Below, one piece after another: positions 40,701 to 48,361 of a stretch of DNA of 64,000 nt (the stretch's first letter is position 1; every line of letters begins with the position of its first letter). The position numbers and the translations under genes are program-made. Source of the DNA: JACVRW01 sp963814095 (lineage in GTDB: Bacteria; Actinomycetota; Thermoleophilia; Solirubrobacterales; Thermoleophilaceae); NCBI GenBank assembly GCA_963814095.1, contig CAWFBT010000027.1:310001-374000 (forward strand), in the 5' to 3' direction. The notes under the pieces were generated by a model. That model saw only the letters and a program-made list of their open reading frames with translations. It did no database searches and was not told the DNA's origin.

Positions 40701-42164
40701 GGCGAACTCCTCCGACGGGTAGCGCCCGTCGAGCATGTCGAGCACGCTGTCGAGCAGCTCGCGCGACAGCTCCGCGAACGGGTACGCGCGCCGGACGGTC
40801 TCGTGCAGCTCGGGGACGCGCCACTCGTCGCCGGTGGCGGTCATCGCGACGACCTGCTGGGCGAGCACGTCGAGCGGGTTGCGCGGCACGACGGTGGGCT
40901 CGATGTCACCGTCGCGCATGCGCTTCGCGACGACGGCGCACTCGAGCAGGTCGGCGCGGAACTTGGGGAAGATGCGCCCGCGCGACACCTCTCCGACGCC
41001 GTGGCCGGCGCGGCCGATGCGCTGCAGCCCGGCGGTGACCGACTTGGGCGACTCGACCTGGATCACGAGGTCGACGGCGCCCATGTCGATGCCGAGCTCG
41101 AGCGACGAGGTCGCCACGAGGCAGGGCAGCTCGCCGGACTTGAGCAGGTCCTCGATAACGACCCGCTCCTCGCGGGCGAGCGAGCCGTGATGCGCCCGGG
41201 CTATGTAGGTGGGCTCGTCCTTGCCGTCCTGCTCGCCCGCCAGCTCGTTCAGGCGCACCGCGAGCCGCTCCGCGCCGCGGCGGCTGTTCACGAAGATGAT
41301 CGTCGAGCGGTGCTTGCGAACGAGCTCGAGCAGCTCGGGGTAGATCGCGGGCCAGATCGAGCGCGAGGTGGCGGGCTGCTCGCCCATCCCGGTGCCCATC
41401 AGGTCGCCGCCGCCCGCCGCCGTGCCCATGCCGTCGACGGCGGGGTTGGCGACGTCATGGGCGTCCGGCTCGCTCATGCTCTCGACCGGGACCTGGATCT
41501 TCAGGTCGAGCGGGTTGCGCGCGCCGGCGTCGACGATGCGGCACTCGCGGCCGCTGCCGACGAGGAAGCGCCCGACCTCCTCGAGTGGGCGCTGCGTCGC
41601 CGACAGGCCGATGCGCTGCAGCGGCCTGCCCGCGACCCGCTCGAGCCGCTCGAGGGTGAGCGCGAGGTGGGCGCCGCGCTTCGTCCGGGCGACGGCGTGG
41701 ATCTCGTCGACGATCACGGAGTCCGTCTCGGTGAGGAACTCACGGGCCCGCGAGGTGAGCATCAGATACAGCGACTCGGGCGTCGTGATCAGCACGTCCG
41801 GCGGCTTGCGCAGCATCGCCGCGCGTTCCTTCTGGGGCGTGTCGCCGGTGCGGATTGCCACCGAGATGTCGCCGCCGATTCCCCGCAGCGGGGCGCGCAG
41901 GTTCTTCTCGACGTCGTAGGAGAGCGCCTTCAGCGGCGAGACGTAGACGAGCCGGCCGCGCCCGGGCTCTGCGACGAGCCGGTCGAGTCCCCAGAGGAAG
42001 GCGGCGAGCGTCTTACCCGAGCCGGTGGGGGCGGAGACGAGCACGTTGTCGCCCGCCGCGATCGCGGGCCAGGCCTGCTCTTGAGCCTCGGTCGGCCGCT
42101 CGAAGGAACGCGTGAACCAGTCACGTACCTGCGGGGTGAACGTTGCGAGTGGGTCCGAAGGCAT
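37737..42164 (-). CDS. lhr: Lhr-type superfamily 2 helicase
   Basis: The 1475-residue protein matches full-length Lhr. Motifs: FERPTEAQEQAWPAIAAGDN (Q motif), APTGSGKT (45-52), VSPLKALSYDVEKNLRAPL, VDEIHAVARTKRGAHLALTLERL (motif II), IGLSATQRPLEEVGRFL, FVNSRRGAERLAVRLNEL, TSSLELGIDMGAVDLVIQVESP and QRIGRAGH. It then has the winged-helix region and the ~600-residue C-terminal Lhr-CTD. It is an ATP-dependent 3'-5' translocase unwinding RNA:DNA hybrids; in mycobacteria lhr responds to DNA damage. A Gly/Met-rich insert (GMGTAAGGGDLMGTGMGEQP, ~residues 245-264) sits between the RecA-like domains and looks disordered. A TACGCT lies 11 bases before the ATG. Confidence 0.93.
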   Translation of the reverse strand: MPSDPLATFTPQVRDWFTRSFERPTEAQEQAWPAIAAGDNVLVSAPTGSGKTLAAFLWGLDRLVAEPGRGRLVYVSPLKALSYDVEKNLRAPLRGIGGDISVAIRTGDTPQKERAAMLRKPPDVLITTPESLYLMLTSRAREFLTETDSVIVDEIHAVARTKRGAHLALTLERLERVAGRPLQRIGLSATQRPLEEVGRFLVGSGRECRIVDAGARNPLDLKIQVPVESMSEPDAHDVANPAVDGMGTAAGGGDLMGTGMGEQPATSRSIWPAIYPELLELVRKHRSTIIFVNSRRGAERLAVRLNELAGEQDGKDEPTYIARAHHGSLAREERVVIEDLLKSGELPCLVATSSLELGIDMGAVDLVIQVESPKSVTAGLQRIGRAGHGVGEVSRGRIFPKFRADLLECAVVAKRMRDGDIEPTVVPRNPLDVLAQQVVAMTATGDEWRVPELHETVRRAYPFAELSRELLDSVLDMLDGRYPSEEFAELRPRIVWDRVEDTIRARRGALQLAVTNAGTIPDRGLYGVHLPDGRRVGEFDEEMVYEARPGQTFLLGASTWRIEEITRDRVIVTPAPGAPGAVPFWRGDGIGRPKELGAAIGAFSRKAVELEPQELAADYDLDERAATNLSAFLREQREATRVVPSDRTIVVERFRDEIGDWRLCVLSPFGGRVHSAWALALSARIRDDFGLESDAIWSDDGIVIHLPDSDEPPSADLIMVEPDALEELVVRELSSSALFGARFRENAARALLLPRARPGKRTPLWQQRLKAQSLLEVAKRYGQFPIVLETYRECLRDVLDLPGLEELLRGLHTRELSLVEVETQRASPFASSLLFDYVATYMYEGDTPNAERRAAALSLDRELLRELLGQEELRELIDPDALAEVEADLQRASERTRAANTDTLHDVLRAVGDLTENDAQARCLEAVSARRILGELEESRRAVRMRIGGEERWIAAEDAGLYRDALGAVPPGGLPGAFLEDVDEPLERLARRYARTHGPFTTREISDRYGVDLGPVLRELERSGRLIRGELRPGGSEREWCDTDVLRRLRRASLASLRKEVEPAEQRALARFLPAWQGVDGAPPGGAGVDRLRELLVPLQGIALAPEVWERDVLPRRVGAYSPAWIDQLCASGELVWVGAGALGRRSGRVALLFREDARWLGPPPYKGERPAEPLHDTIRERLERGAAFWTDLLADLAEAEPAELQEALWDLVWAGEVTNDAFAPLRAPRLTLARRDREGGRRFARRRRPGAPQVQGRWSLTTGLFEGAPAHGPRMRALAEVLLERYGIVTRETVLAEGISGGFSALYPELANLETLGTARRGYFVEGLGGAQFALPAAIERLRSLRSDEPEGALVLAATDPANPYGATLPWPRREQDDSGRRPSRVPGAYVVTLDAEPVLYVERGGKGLLPLREPDVAWLQPALEALAEAVKRARVPRLGIERFDGEPVVGSPTAELLIELGFRQSPRKLTLSA

Positions 42165-42175
42165 GCCGACCCCTG

Positions 42176-42181
42176 AGCGTA
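42176..42181 (-). promoter_or_regulatory. -10 element of a probable leaderless promoter (lhr)
   Basis: On the minus strand TACGCT ends 11 bases before ATG 42164. No ribosome-binding site is seen. Confidence 0.35.
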
Positions 42182-42216
42182 CCGCGTGGGCCCCGTCGGC
42201 CCGCCGCGCGCGCCAC

Positions 42217-42222
42217 TACGCT
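42217..42222 (+). promoter_or_regulatory. -10 element of a probable leaderless promoter (lipoprotein)
   Basis: TACGCT ends 6 bases before ATG 42229. It is the same hexamer as the divergent lhr element. Confidence 0.45.
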
Positions 42223-42228
42223 GCGCTC

Positions 42229-42555
42229 ATGGACGCGCTCCGAAACCGACTCACGGCCGCGCTCGCCGCGGCCGCCATCGCCCTGACCGTCGCGGCCTGC
42301 GGCGACGACGACGTCGATCAGATTCGCGACGAGGCCGAATCGGCCGCCGACGAGATCCGCACGGAGGCGGAATCCGCCACGGACGACCTGCGCAAGGAGG
42401 GTGAGGATCTGAAGAAGGAGCTCGACGAGGCCAACTCGCCGGACGAGCTGCGCAAGCAGATCGAGGAGTTCGAGGACCGCGCCCGCGGCTCGAGCGAGGA
42501 CATCCAGAAGGAGGCGGAGGAGCTCCGCAAGGAGCTCGAGGAGCAGCTGCCCTAG
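42229..42555 (+). CDS. Small lipoprotein with charged coiled coil
   Basis: The 108-residue precursor has a lipoprotein signal peptide (ALRNRLTAALAAAAIALTVAAC, with lipobox VAAC). The mature part is an extremely acidic and Lys-rich helix (DEIRTEAESATDDLRKEGEDL, then KEAEELRKELEEQL) that should form one long coiled coil without any folded domain. It would be anchored to the outer face of the membrane, perhaps as a spacer or a Braun-type peptidoglycan tether; the tie to peptidoglycan is speculation. It is divergent from lhr and convergent with the small membrane protein. Confidence 0.75.
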   Translation: MDALRNRLTAALAAAAIALTVAACGDDDVDQIRDEAESAADEIRTEAESATDDLRKEGEDLKKELDEANSPDELRKQIEEFEDRARGSSEDIQKEAEELRKELEEQLP

Positions 42556-42565
42556 CTAGGCGGCT

Positions 42566-42775
42566 CTAGACCGCGTCGTCCGCCACCACGCGGTGGAGGC
42601 GGACGCCGGCGCCCATCCCAAGCGCCGCCAGCGCCGCGACTGCGCCCGCGAGCGGACCCGCCAGCAGCGCGCACAGCGGGACGACGGGCACAACCGGCAG
42701 CAGGGCCCTCCAGCGCCCCGCAGCCAGGCCGGCCAACGCGGCGATCAGCAATGCGAAGAGCGCCAGCAGCGCCAT
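42566..42775 (-). CDS. Small membrane protein (69 aa, two TM)
   Basis: From ATG 42775 the 69-residue protein consists almost entirely of two hydrophobic helices (LLALFALLIAALAGLAAG and LCALLAGPLAGAVAALAALG) separated by RWRALLPVVPVV. GAGGAGAGGGGA upstream provides a ribosome-binding site. It follows the NlpC/P60 gene by 16 bases and should be in the same riboswitch-controlled transcript. A link to cell-wall remodelling is suggested only by context. Confidence 0.6.
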   Translation of the reverse strand: MALLALFALLIAALAGLAAGRWRALLPVVPVVPLCALLAGPLAGAVAALAALGMGAGVRLHRVVADDAV

Positions 42776-42791
42776 GTGGGTTCCCCTCTCC

Positions 42792-43535
42792 TCAGAATCC
42801 CTCGGGATGCCTCCCGGCATACCCGCGCGCGGAGCGCATCTCCTCGCTCCAGCGATTCCCGGTTACCCGCCGGGCCGACGTGTCGAAACGCAGGCCGGCG
42901 ACGATCATGTAGGCGTGACCGGGGTTCGAGCGGATCGTGATCCACTCACCGCGGCCGCTCTCGCCCCAGCGCATGAAGCCGCTGGAATCGAGCGGGGTAT
43001 CGAGCAGTCCGGCCGCGTGCAGCACGTAGCTGACCGATCCCGAGCAGTCGTAGCCGCTGTCGCGCCAGCGGCCGTGGCCGCCGCCGTACTTGTAGGGCTT
43101 GCTCGCGATCTTGTTGCCGGCGGCGATGATCGCCTTGACCTCCTCGGGGGCCGACGCCGGCGCAACCGCCAGGCCGTCGTCGCCGATGTAGGCCTCCTCG
43201 ACCGGCGCCTCTGAGACCGGCACCTCCTCGGGTGCAGGCTCAGCCGACTCCGCGGCCTCCTGCAGCAGGCGCTGCTCGGCTGTCGAGGCCTTGCCGTTGG
43301 CCCGACGGCTCTCGGCCGTCTCGAACTCCATCACGCTCCCGCGCGTCCCGGACCCGAACTGGCCGTCGACGTCCGTGTCGTAGCCCGCGTCGTCCAGGTA
43401 GCGCTGGAGGGCACGCACGTCGGATCCACTCGAGCCGACCTTGAGGGTGCGCGAGCCGTACTCGGCAGCCTGTGCGCCGGCGGCGATAGTCAGGGACAGT
43501 GCCGTCGCGGCGACTAGCGGCAACGTCCTTCGCAT
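42792..43535 (-). CDS. Secreted peptidoglycan-binding NlpC/P60-type endopeptidase
   Basis: The 247-residue precursor has a signal peptide (RRTLPLVAATALSLTIAAGAQA), a PG_binding_1 domain (RTLKVGSSGSDVRALQRYLDDAGY, then DGQFGSGTRGSVMEF), a Pro/Glu linker and an NlpC/P60-like domain. The catalytic Cys is in SGYDCSGSVSYVLHAAGLL and the His in NPGHAYMIVAGLRFD. It should cleave stem peptides of peptidoglycan outside the cell. The ~150-base leader carries a c-di-AMP riboswitch, a common arrangement for such enzymes in actinobacteria, tying wall hydrolysis to c-di-AMP levels. Confidence 0.88.
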   Translation of the reverse strand: MRRTLPLVAATALSLTIAAGAQAAEYGSRTLKVGSSGSDVRALQRYLDDAGYDTDVDGQFGSGTRGSVMEFETAESRRANGKASTAEQRLLQEAAESAEPAPEEVPVSEAPVEEAYIGDDGLAVAPASAPEEVKAIIAAGNKIASKPYKYGGGHGRWRDSGYDCSGSVSYVLHAAGLLDTPLDSSGFMRWGESGRGEWITIRSNPGHAYMIVAGLRFDTSARRVTGNRWSEEMRSARGYAGRHPEGF

Positions 43536-43560
43536 TGCGTAGGTGCTCCTTCTCTTCTCG

Positions 43561-43700
43561 GCGCCTACGGGGTTAGCTGTCGGGCTCGCGCCAGAAGAGC
43601 GGCGCTACGCGGCGGATCGCTGCGATTCGCCCCGAACTACTTGGTTCCCCCGCTCCCGGGCCGCTTGGCGGACCGGGACTCGGCTATGGCTCCTTGCGGC
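43561..43700 (-). promoter_or_regulatory. c-di-AMP (ydaO-yuaA) riboswitch
   Basis: Read on the minus strand, the leader contains the conserved blocks of the ydaO class in order: GGGGGAACCAA (43651-43641), GGGGCGAATCG (43633-43623) and, after a variable stem, GACAGCTAACCCCGTAGGCGC (43581-43561). AAGGAGC follows about 15 bases later, then the NlpC/P60 start. The 5' boundary is approximate; TAGGGT at 43711-43706 is a candidate -10. The class normally turns wall-enzyme genes off when c-di-AMP is high. A covariance-model search would confirm it. Confidence 0.85.
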
Positions 43701-44425
43701 GAGGCACCCTATCAGGCGGTCTGAACAGAATCCCTCCAATCACCCCTCTCCTGAATAGAGCCCTCCTGCTGCTGGTGCTGCTCGTCGTAGCAGCGTGCGG
43801 CGACGATGACGAGGCCGCTCCCGCGCCGGCGCCGCCGCCGGGCACCACCGTCGTCGCCGCTCTCGGTGACTCGATCACCGCGGGCAGCCCACGCTGGGAC
43901 CCGAACCCGGAGATCCGGGATCAGATCGGCTCGCAGCTCGACCGGCGCAGCCAGTACGAGCTGTGGGCGGACCGCGCCCTCAGCGACACCGAGTTCCGAA
44001 ACTGCGGCGTGCCGGGCCAGCTCACCGACGAGATCGCCCGCCGGCTCGAGGACTGCGCGGACGGTGCCGACGTGTTGATCATCCAGGGCGGGGTCAACGA
44101 CATCGGCAGCGGGCGCTCGCCGGCGGAGATCGCGGCGAACCTGCGCGGGATGGTGCGCGAGGGAAAGCGGCTCGGCCTGCGTGTGGCGATCGCCGAGCTG
44201 CTGCCCTGGAACGCCGGCTATCCGGTCGCCGACCCGTTGATCAGGGAGGTGAACCGCCGCATCGCGCGGATCGCGCGCGAGGAGGGCGTGCGCCTATTGC
44301 CCTGGTACGGCCTGCTCGAGGATCCGCAGCGGCCGGGCCGCATGCGCGACGTGTGGACGGACGATCTTCTGCATCCGTCGGTCGCCGGCTACCGGCGGCT
44401 CGGCGAGTCCGTGGACCTTCCGTAG
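43694..44425 (+). CDS. SGNH/GDSL hydrolase lipoprotein
   Basis: The protein (~243 residues with TTG 43694) has a lipoprotein signal (LLNRALLLLVLLVVAACGDDD), an Ala/Pro linker and an SGNH domain: block I ALGDSITAGSPRWDP, block III IQGGVNDIGSGRSP with the catalytic Asn, and block V DDLLHPSVAGYRRLGE with Asp and His. It resembles TesA-like arylesterases/lysophospholipases. The start is uncertain: no ATG precedes the signal, and the TTG lies within the divergent riboswitch leader; a non-ATG start closer to the hydrophobic core is possible. Confidence 0.78.
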   Translation: MRRGTLSGGLNRIPPITPLLNRALLLLVLLVVAACGDDDEAAPAPAPPPGTTVVAALGDSITAGSPRWDPNPEIRDQIGSQLDRRSQYELWADRALSDTEFRNCGVPGQLTDEIARRLEDCADGADVLIIQGGVNDIGSGRSPAEIAANLRGMVREGKRLGLRVAIAELLPWNAGYPVADPLIREVNRRIARIAREEGVRLLPWYGLLEDPQRPGRMRDVWTDDLLHPSVAGYRRLGESVDLP

Positions 44426-44583
44426 ACACCAGAACCCTCGTTGCCGCTCACTCTTGCGCCGCCAGGAAGCGCACGCGACGATCTGGGACTGAATGAGTGA
44501 TTCCATGTCGAGAGGCGCTGACCAGCTCCGCTCACCAGGTGAAGGGCCTCGACAGGCGCGGCCCACGACACCAGGAGACCCCG

Positions 44584-45264
44584 ATGAGCACCGCCAAACC
44601 CGACATCGTCACCCCTGAGCAGTGGCGCGCCGCGCGCGAGGCGCTTCTCGAGCAGGAGAAGGCGCACACCCGCGCGCGTGACGCCCTTGCGGCCGAGCGC
44701 CGCCGCATGCCGATGATCCGAGTGGCGAAGGACTATCGCTTCACCGCCCCCGGCGGCGGGTACTCGACGCTGCTCGACCTCTTCGACGGCAGCCGCCAGC
44801 TCGTCTTGTACCGGTTTTTCATGGATCCGGACATGGACGTCTACCCGGAGCGCGGCTGCCCCGGCTGCTCGATGTACGCCGACCAGTTGAGCAACCTGCT
44901 GCACCTGCGCGAGCGCGACACCCGCTTCGTCGCCGTCAGCCGCGGCGAGCAGAAGCACCTGCAGCGCTATCGCGAGCACATGAGCTGGGAGTTCCCCTGG
45001 TACACGCTGCGCGACGACTTCGACGCCGACCACGACGTCGCGGAGTGGCACGGCACGAACGTGTTCCTGCGCGACGGCGACGAGGTCTACCGCACGTACT
45101 TCATCGACGCCCGTGGCGACGAGGCGCTCGGGTCGACCTGGAGCTTCCTCGACATCACCCCATACGGCCGCCAGGAGGAGTGGGAGGACTCCCCCGAGGA
45201 CTGGCCGCAGACCCCGCCCTACACCTGGGGCGGCTGGCACGACAAGTACGACCACACACTCTGA
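44584..45264 (+). CDS. DUF899 thioredoxin-like protein
   Basis: The 226-residue protein matches DUF899: VTPEQWRAAREALLEQEKAHTRARDALAAERRRMPM at the N-terminus, YSTLLDLFDGSRQLVLYRFF, the ERGCPGCSMYADQ motif with CxxC in a thioredoxin-like position, FVAVSRGEQKHLQRYREHM and the ending WGGWHDKYDHTL. It should have a thioredoxin fold with a possible dithiol. The function is unknown. AGGAGACC precedes the ATG by 2-3 bases. The 158 bases upstream (44426-44583) show no clear promoter. Confidence 0.82.
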   Translation: MSTAKPDIVTPEQWRAAREALLEQEKAHTRARDALAAERRRMPMIRVAKDYRFTAPGGGYSTLLDLFDGSRQLVLYRFFMDPDMDVYPERGCPGCSMYADQLSNLLHLRERDTRFVAVSRGEQKHLQRYREHMSWEFPWYTLRDDFDADHDVAEWHGTNVFLRDGDEVYRTYFIDARGDEALGSTWSFLDITPYGRQEEWEDSPEDWPQTPPYTWGGWHDKYDHTL

Positions 45265-45376
45265 CGTGCTCGCACGTCGCAGGCATCCCCGTCGAGGAGG
45301 CGCTGCTGGCCCGCGCCGGCGCTGCTGGCCAATGTAAACGTGATCGCCGGCTGCGGAAGTGCTGCGTGCTGGCAAC

Positions 45377-45871
45377 ATGGAACCGGTGCCCTCACGCGTC
45401 GCGACCATCGGCGTCCACGACTGGGATCTCGACTCCTTCCTGACGGCGCTGCGCGGGCTCGAGCGCCCGTTCGTGGTCGACGTGCGCCAGCGCCGCGGGG
45501 TCCGCGGGTCCCGGTACGCGTGGGCGAACTCGCAGCGACTGCAGCGGGCGCTCGGAGCGGCCGGCATTCCGTACCGGCACGTCCGGGACCTCGCGCCGAC
45601 GACCGAGCTGCGGCAGCTGCAATACGCGGTCGACGACGCCGCCGGGGTCGGCAAGCGCTCCCGGCAACGCCTTGATCCGGGCTACGTCGCGGGCTATATC
45701 GAGCAGATCCTCGATCCGTTCGACCTGTCGGTGCTGCTGGCCTCGCTGCCGGACGCGGTGACCCCCGTCCTCTTGTGCGTCGAGGCCGAGCCGAGCGCCT
45801 GTCACAGGTCGCTGGTCACTAGCCGTCTGGCGTCGGAGCACGGATTGGACGTCGTGCACCTCCGACCGTGA
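45377..45871 (+). CDS. DUF488 family protein
   Basis: The 164-residue protein carries DUF488 signatures: TIGVHDWDLDSFLTALRGL, FVVDVRQRRGVRGSRYAWANSQRLQRALGAAGIPYRHV and the C-terminal VLLCVEAEPSACHRSLVTSRL, where the Cys-His is strictly conserved. The family is small, cytoplasmic and of unknown function, sometimes linked to nucleic-acid metabolism. ATG 45377 is chosen by similarity to family starts; no strong ribosome-binding site is present. The next 218 bases (45872-46089) hold no gene or clear signal apart from a GAAAGGA before the DUF4394 start. Confidence 0.78.
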   Translation: MEPVPSRVATIGVHDWDLDSFLTALRGLERPFVVDVRQRRGVRGSRYAWANSQRLQRALGAAGIPYRHVRDLAPTTELRQLQYAVDDAAGVGKRSRQRLDPGYVAGYIEQILDPFDLSVLLASLPDAVTPVLLCVEAEPSACHRSLVTSRLASEHGLDVVHLRP

Positions 45872-46089
45872 GGCTCGGCAGCCATCGGCCGCCCATCACG
45901 CGGCTGAAACCTGCTCGGGCAAGAACGACTCGGTCGACGTGAGTACCTGCTCGGCGGCCGCACGATGATGGCGACCGGGCTCGACATCGTGGCCCCCTCG
46001 GAGTGATCCGTAGCGGCGACTGGCGCGCAGTCCACAGCAGTAAGGGATCCCGCTCCTCCTCCCCGGGGGCATGACGAAAGGACGCAACG

Positions 46090-47556
46090 ATGACGCGCAA
46101 GCGCGCGAGCCGAGCCGCTGCGGGGATCGCGGTCGCCGGGTTGCTCAGCGCACTTACGGCGGGCGCGGCGAGCGCCGCGGAGACTGCGGTCGGCCTGACC
46201 AACGCGAACCCGAGCACGCTCGTGACCTTCCCGGTGGGCAACCCGGGCGCGGCCGCGCCGGCGACGATCAACTTCCCGAATGTCGACGGGGGCGTCCTTG
46301 GGCCCGACACGAACCTCATCGGGCTCGACCACCGCCCGCGCGGCGGCGGCCTCTACGCCCAGGCGACCCGTGGCACGCTCTACGTGCTCACGCCGGCTGC
46401 GGCGGGGCAATTCAACGCCACCCCTGTCAACGTCACCCCGTTCGTCAGCCCCTTCTTCAGCAGCTTCCTCAACGACTTCGGCTTCGGCTTCAACCCCGTC
46501 GCGGACGCCATCCGCGTCGTCGAGGAGGAGAACCTGAACTTCCGCTTCAGCCCGAACAACGGCAACTCGCTCGGGCTGGACGGAAACCTCAACCCCGGTG
46601 ACCCGCGCATCGTGGCCGCCGACTACACGAACTCGTTCGACGGCGCGACCAGCACCACGCTCTACGACATCGACTCGGGCACCGACCGCCTGTTGACCCA
46701 GGGCTCGGTCGGCGGCGCGCCGGTGTCGCCGAACACGGGCAACCTGATCGACGTCGGCCCGCTCGGCGTCGACACCACGGACAACGCGGGCCTCGACATC
46801 GCGCAGGCGTCAGGCACGGCCTATGCCTCGTTCGAGCCGGCCGGCAGCCCGGGCAGCTCGGTGCTGCACAGGCTCAACTTGTCGACGGGCGCCGCCACCC
46901 CGGTGGGCACGATCGCCGGCGGCATGCCGCTCGAGAGCCTGTCCGTGGTCCCGGCCTCGGTGCTCCAGTTTCCCTCGTCCGCTACGGCGGTGAGGAAGAG
47001 CAGCGGCCAGGTGCAGATCCCGGTCACGCGCACGGGACCGGCGAACCGCACGGCCACCGTGGCGTACTCCCTCTCCACGGGCAGCGGCGGGATGCTGACG
47101 TTCGCGCCCGGCGACTACCAGGCGAACATCACGGTGCCGACGACCGGCAACGTCACGATCACGCTGAGCGGCGAGAGCGCGAACACGATCCTCGGGCCGC
47201 AGTCATCCACCAGCGTGGTCGTAGTGGACGACACCGCTCAGACGCCGCAGCCTAGCCCCGGGCCCGGCAACGACAACACCGCGCCCGTGCTGCTCGCCAA
47301 GGCCGGCGCGCTGAAGCGCGGCGTGCTGCGCGTGCGCTTCTCGTGCAACGAGGCGTGCTTCGTGCGCGCGTCCGTGCGGCTCGGCGGCAAGACGGTCGGC
47401 ACGGCGACCGACAGCATCGGCCGCGCCGGGACCGGCAGGCTGCGGATCCGCCTGAACGGGGCGGGCCGGACGGCCAGGCGCAGCAAGCTCACGCTGCGGC
47501 TGACGGCGCGCGACCGGGCCGGCAACACCCGCTCGCTCTCATTGCCGCTGGGCTGA
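46090..47556 (+). CDS. Secreted DUF4394 protein with Calx-beta-like and Ig-like C-terminal domains
   Basis: The 488-residue precursor has a signal peptide (KRASRAAAGIAVAGLLSAL, cleaved after ASA). Residues ~30-290 form a DUF4394 beta-propeller-like region (LIGLDHRPRGGGLYAQATRG, FGFNPVADAIRVVEEENLNFR, GVDTTDNAGLDIAQASGTAY). A Calx-beta-like module (LQFPSSATAVRKSSGQVQIPVTR) follows. After a Pro linker the C-terminal ~90 residues are an actinobacterial Ig-like repeat with two Cys (VRFSCNEACFVRASVRLGG). It is exported and may be an adhesin or surface sensor; no function is known to me. Confidence 0.78.
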   Translation: MTRKRASRAAAGIAVAGLLSALTAGAASAAETAVGLTNANPSTLVTFPVGNPGAAAPATINFPNVDGGVLGPDTNLIGLDHRPRGGGLYAQATRGTLYVLTPAAAGQFNATPVNVTPFVSPFFSSFLNDFGFGFNPVADAIRVVEEENLNFRFSPNNGNSLGLDGNLNPGDPRIVAADYTNSFDGATSTTLYDIDSGTDRLLTQGSVGGAPVSPNTGNLIDVGPLGVDTTDNAGLDIAQASGTAYASFEPAGSPGSSVLHRLNLSTGAATPVGTIAGGMPLESLSVVPASVLQFPSSATAVRKSSGQVQIPVTRTGPANRTATVAYSLSTGSGGMLTFAPGDYQANITVPTTGNVTITLSGESANTILGPQSSTSVVVVDDTAQTPQPSPGPGNDNTAPVLLAKAGALKRGVLRVRFSCNEACFVRASVRLGGKTVGTATDSIGRAGTGRLRIRLNGAGRTARRSKLTLRLTARDRAGNTRSLSLPLG

Positions 47557-47596
47557 CGCAACGGGGCCTGCGGTAGACCCTTGACACGCGAGCGCG

Positions 47597-47636
47597 GCGG
47601 GACCGGCGTGGGTGTTGGCAGCGAACCCGGTCCCGC
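47597..47636. terminator. Possible terminator hairpin between convergent genes
   Basis: GCGGGACCGG (47597-47606) and CCGGTCCCGC (47627-47636) form a perfect 10-bp stem with a 20-base loop between the DUF4394 and UDG genes. There is no T run. Confidence 0.35.
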
Positions 47637-47674
47637 TCCTGCTTCGCCCGAGGGGCAGCAGCCCCAGTACTCCA

Positions 47675-48361
47675 TCAGAGCGTCGCGAGCTCGCGTGCAC
47701 GCGCGAAGACTGCGTCGGTCATCGGCTCGGTCAGCTTGCCCGTGAAGGTGTTCTGCTGGCTCGGGTGGTAGCAGCCGAGCAGGACCGGCCCGTCCTCGAC
47801 CTGGAACTCGGCCGCGTGCCCGAAGCGCGGTCGGGGGCGCACTCCGAGCAGCGTGCAGGCGGCGTTCCAGGCGAACAGGCCGAGGCACAGGATCACAGCC
47901 GGCTCGAGCAGCTTGAGCTCCTCGGCCGCGTAGGGCAGGCAGTTGTCGCGCTCGGAGGGGAGCGGCTTGTTGGCGGGCGGTGCGCAGCGCACCGCCGCGG
48001 CGATGAAGGCGCCCTCGAGGCGCAGGCCGTCGTCGCGCGCGCGGGACTCGGACTGGTTCGCGAAGCCCGTCCGGTACATCGATGCGAAGAGCCAATCGCC
48101 GGAGCGGTCACCGGTGAAGACGCGCCCAGTCCGGTTGCCGCCGTGCGCGGCCGGCGCGAGGCCGAGCACGAGCACGCGCGCCGCCGGGTCGCCGAAGCCC
48201 GGCACCGGCCTGCCCCAGTACTCCTCGTCCGCGAAGGCGGCACGCTTCTCGCGCGCGACGCGCTCGCGCCATTCGACGAGCCGCGGGCAGAGGCGGCACG
48301 TCGTGATTCGAGCCTCTAGGGCTTCAAGCGCTTGCCGCTTGCGAACAGGTGCTGCGCCCAC
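47675..48361 (-). CDS. Family 5 uracil-DNA glycosylase (UdgB type)
   Basis: The ~228-residue protein has the 4Fe-4S-containing UDG pattern: ITTCRLCPRLVEWRERVAREK with the first two Cys, FADEEYWGRPVPGFGDPAARVLVLGLAPAAHGGNRTGRVFTGD (family 5 motif A, with GLAPAAHG lacking the usual Asp/Asn), then CAPPANKPLPSERDNCLPYAAEEL and motif B CYHPSQQNTFTGKLT. It removes uracil and oxidised bases. No ATG is available; GTG 48361 overlaps the permease gene by 46 bases. The overlap is large but the conserved sequence begins only ~12 residues later. Confidence 0.88.
   Translation of the reverse strand: MGAAPVRKRQALEALEARITTCRLCPRLVEWRERVAREKRAAFADEEYWGRPVPGFGDPAARVLVLGLAPAAHGGNRTGRVFTGDRSGDWLFASMYRTGFANQSESRARDDGLRLEGAFIAAAVRCAPPANKPLPSERDNCLPYAAEELKLLEPAVILCLGLFAWNAACTLLGVRPRPRFGHAAEFQVEDGPVLLGCYHPSQQNTFTGKLTEPMTDAVFARARELATL

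Noticed and set aside
39729..42176. 815-codon open frame antisense to lhr
   Set aside because: It is the mirror of a strongly conserved helicase gene; long antisense frames arise in very GC-rich coding DNA. The translated sequence is Arg/Leu/Ala-rich and without motifs.
47580..47610. TTGACA near 47581 as a promoter
   Set aside because: No matching -10 follows at 15-19 bases, and the region lies between two convergent genes.
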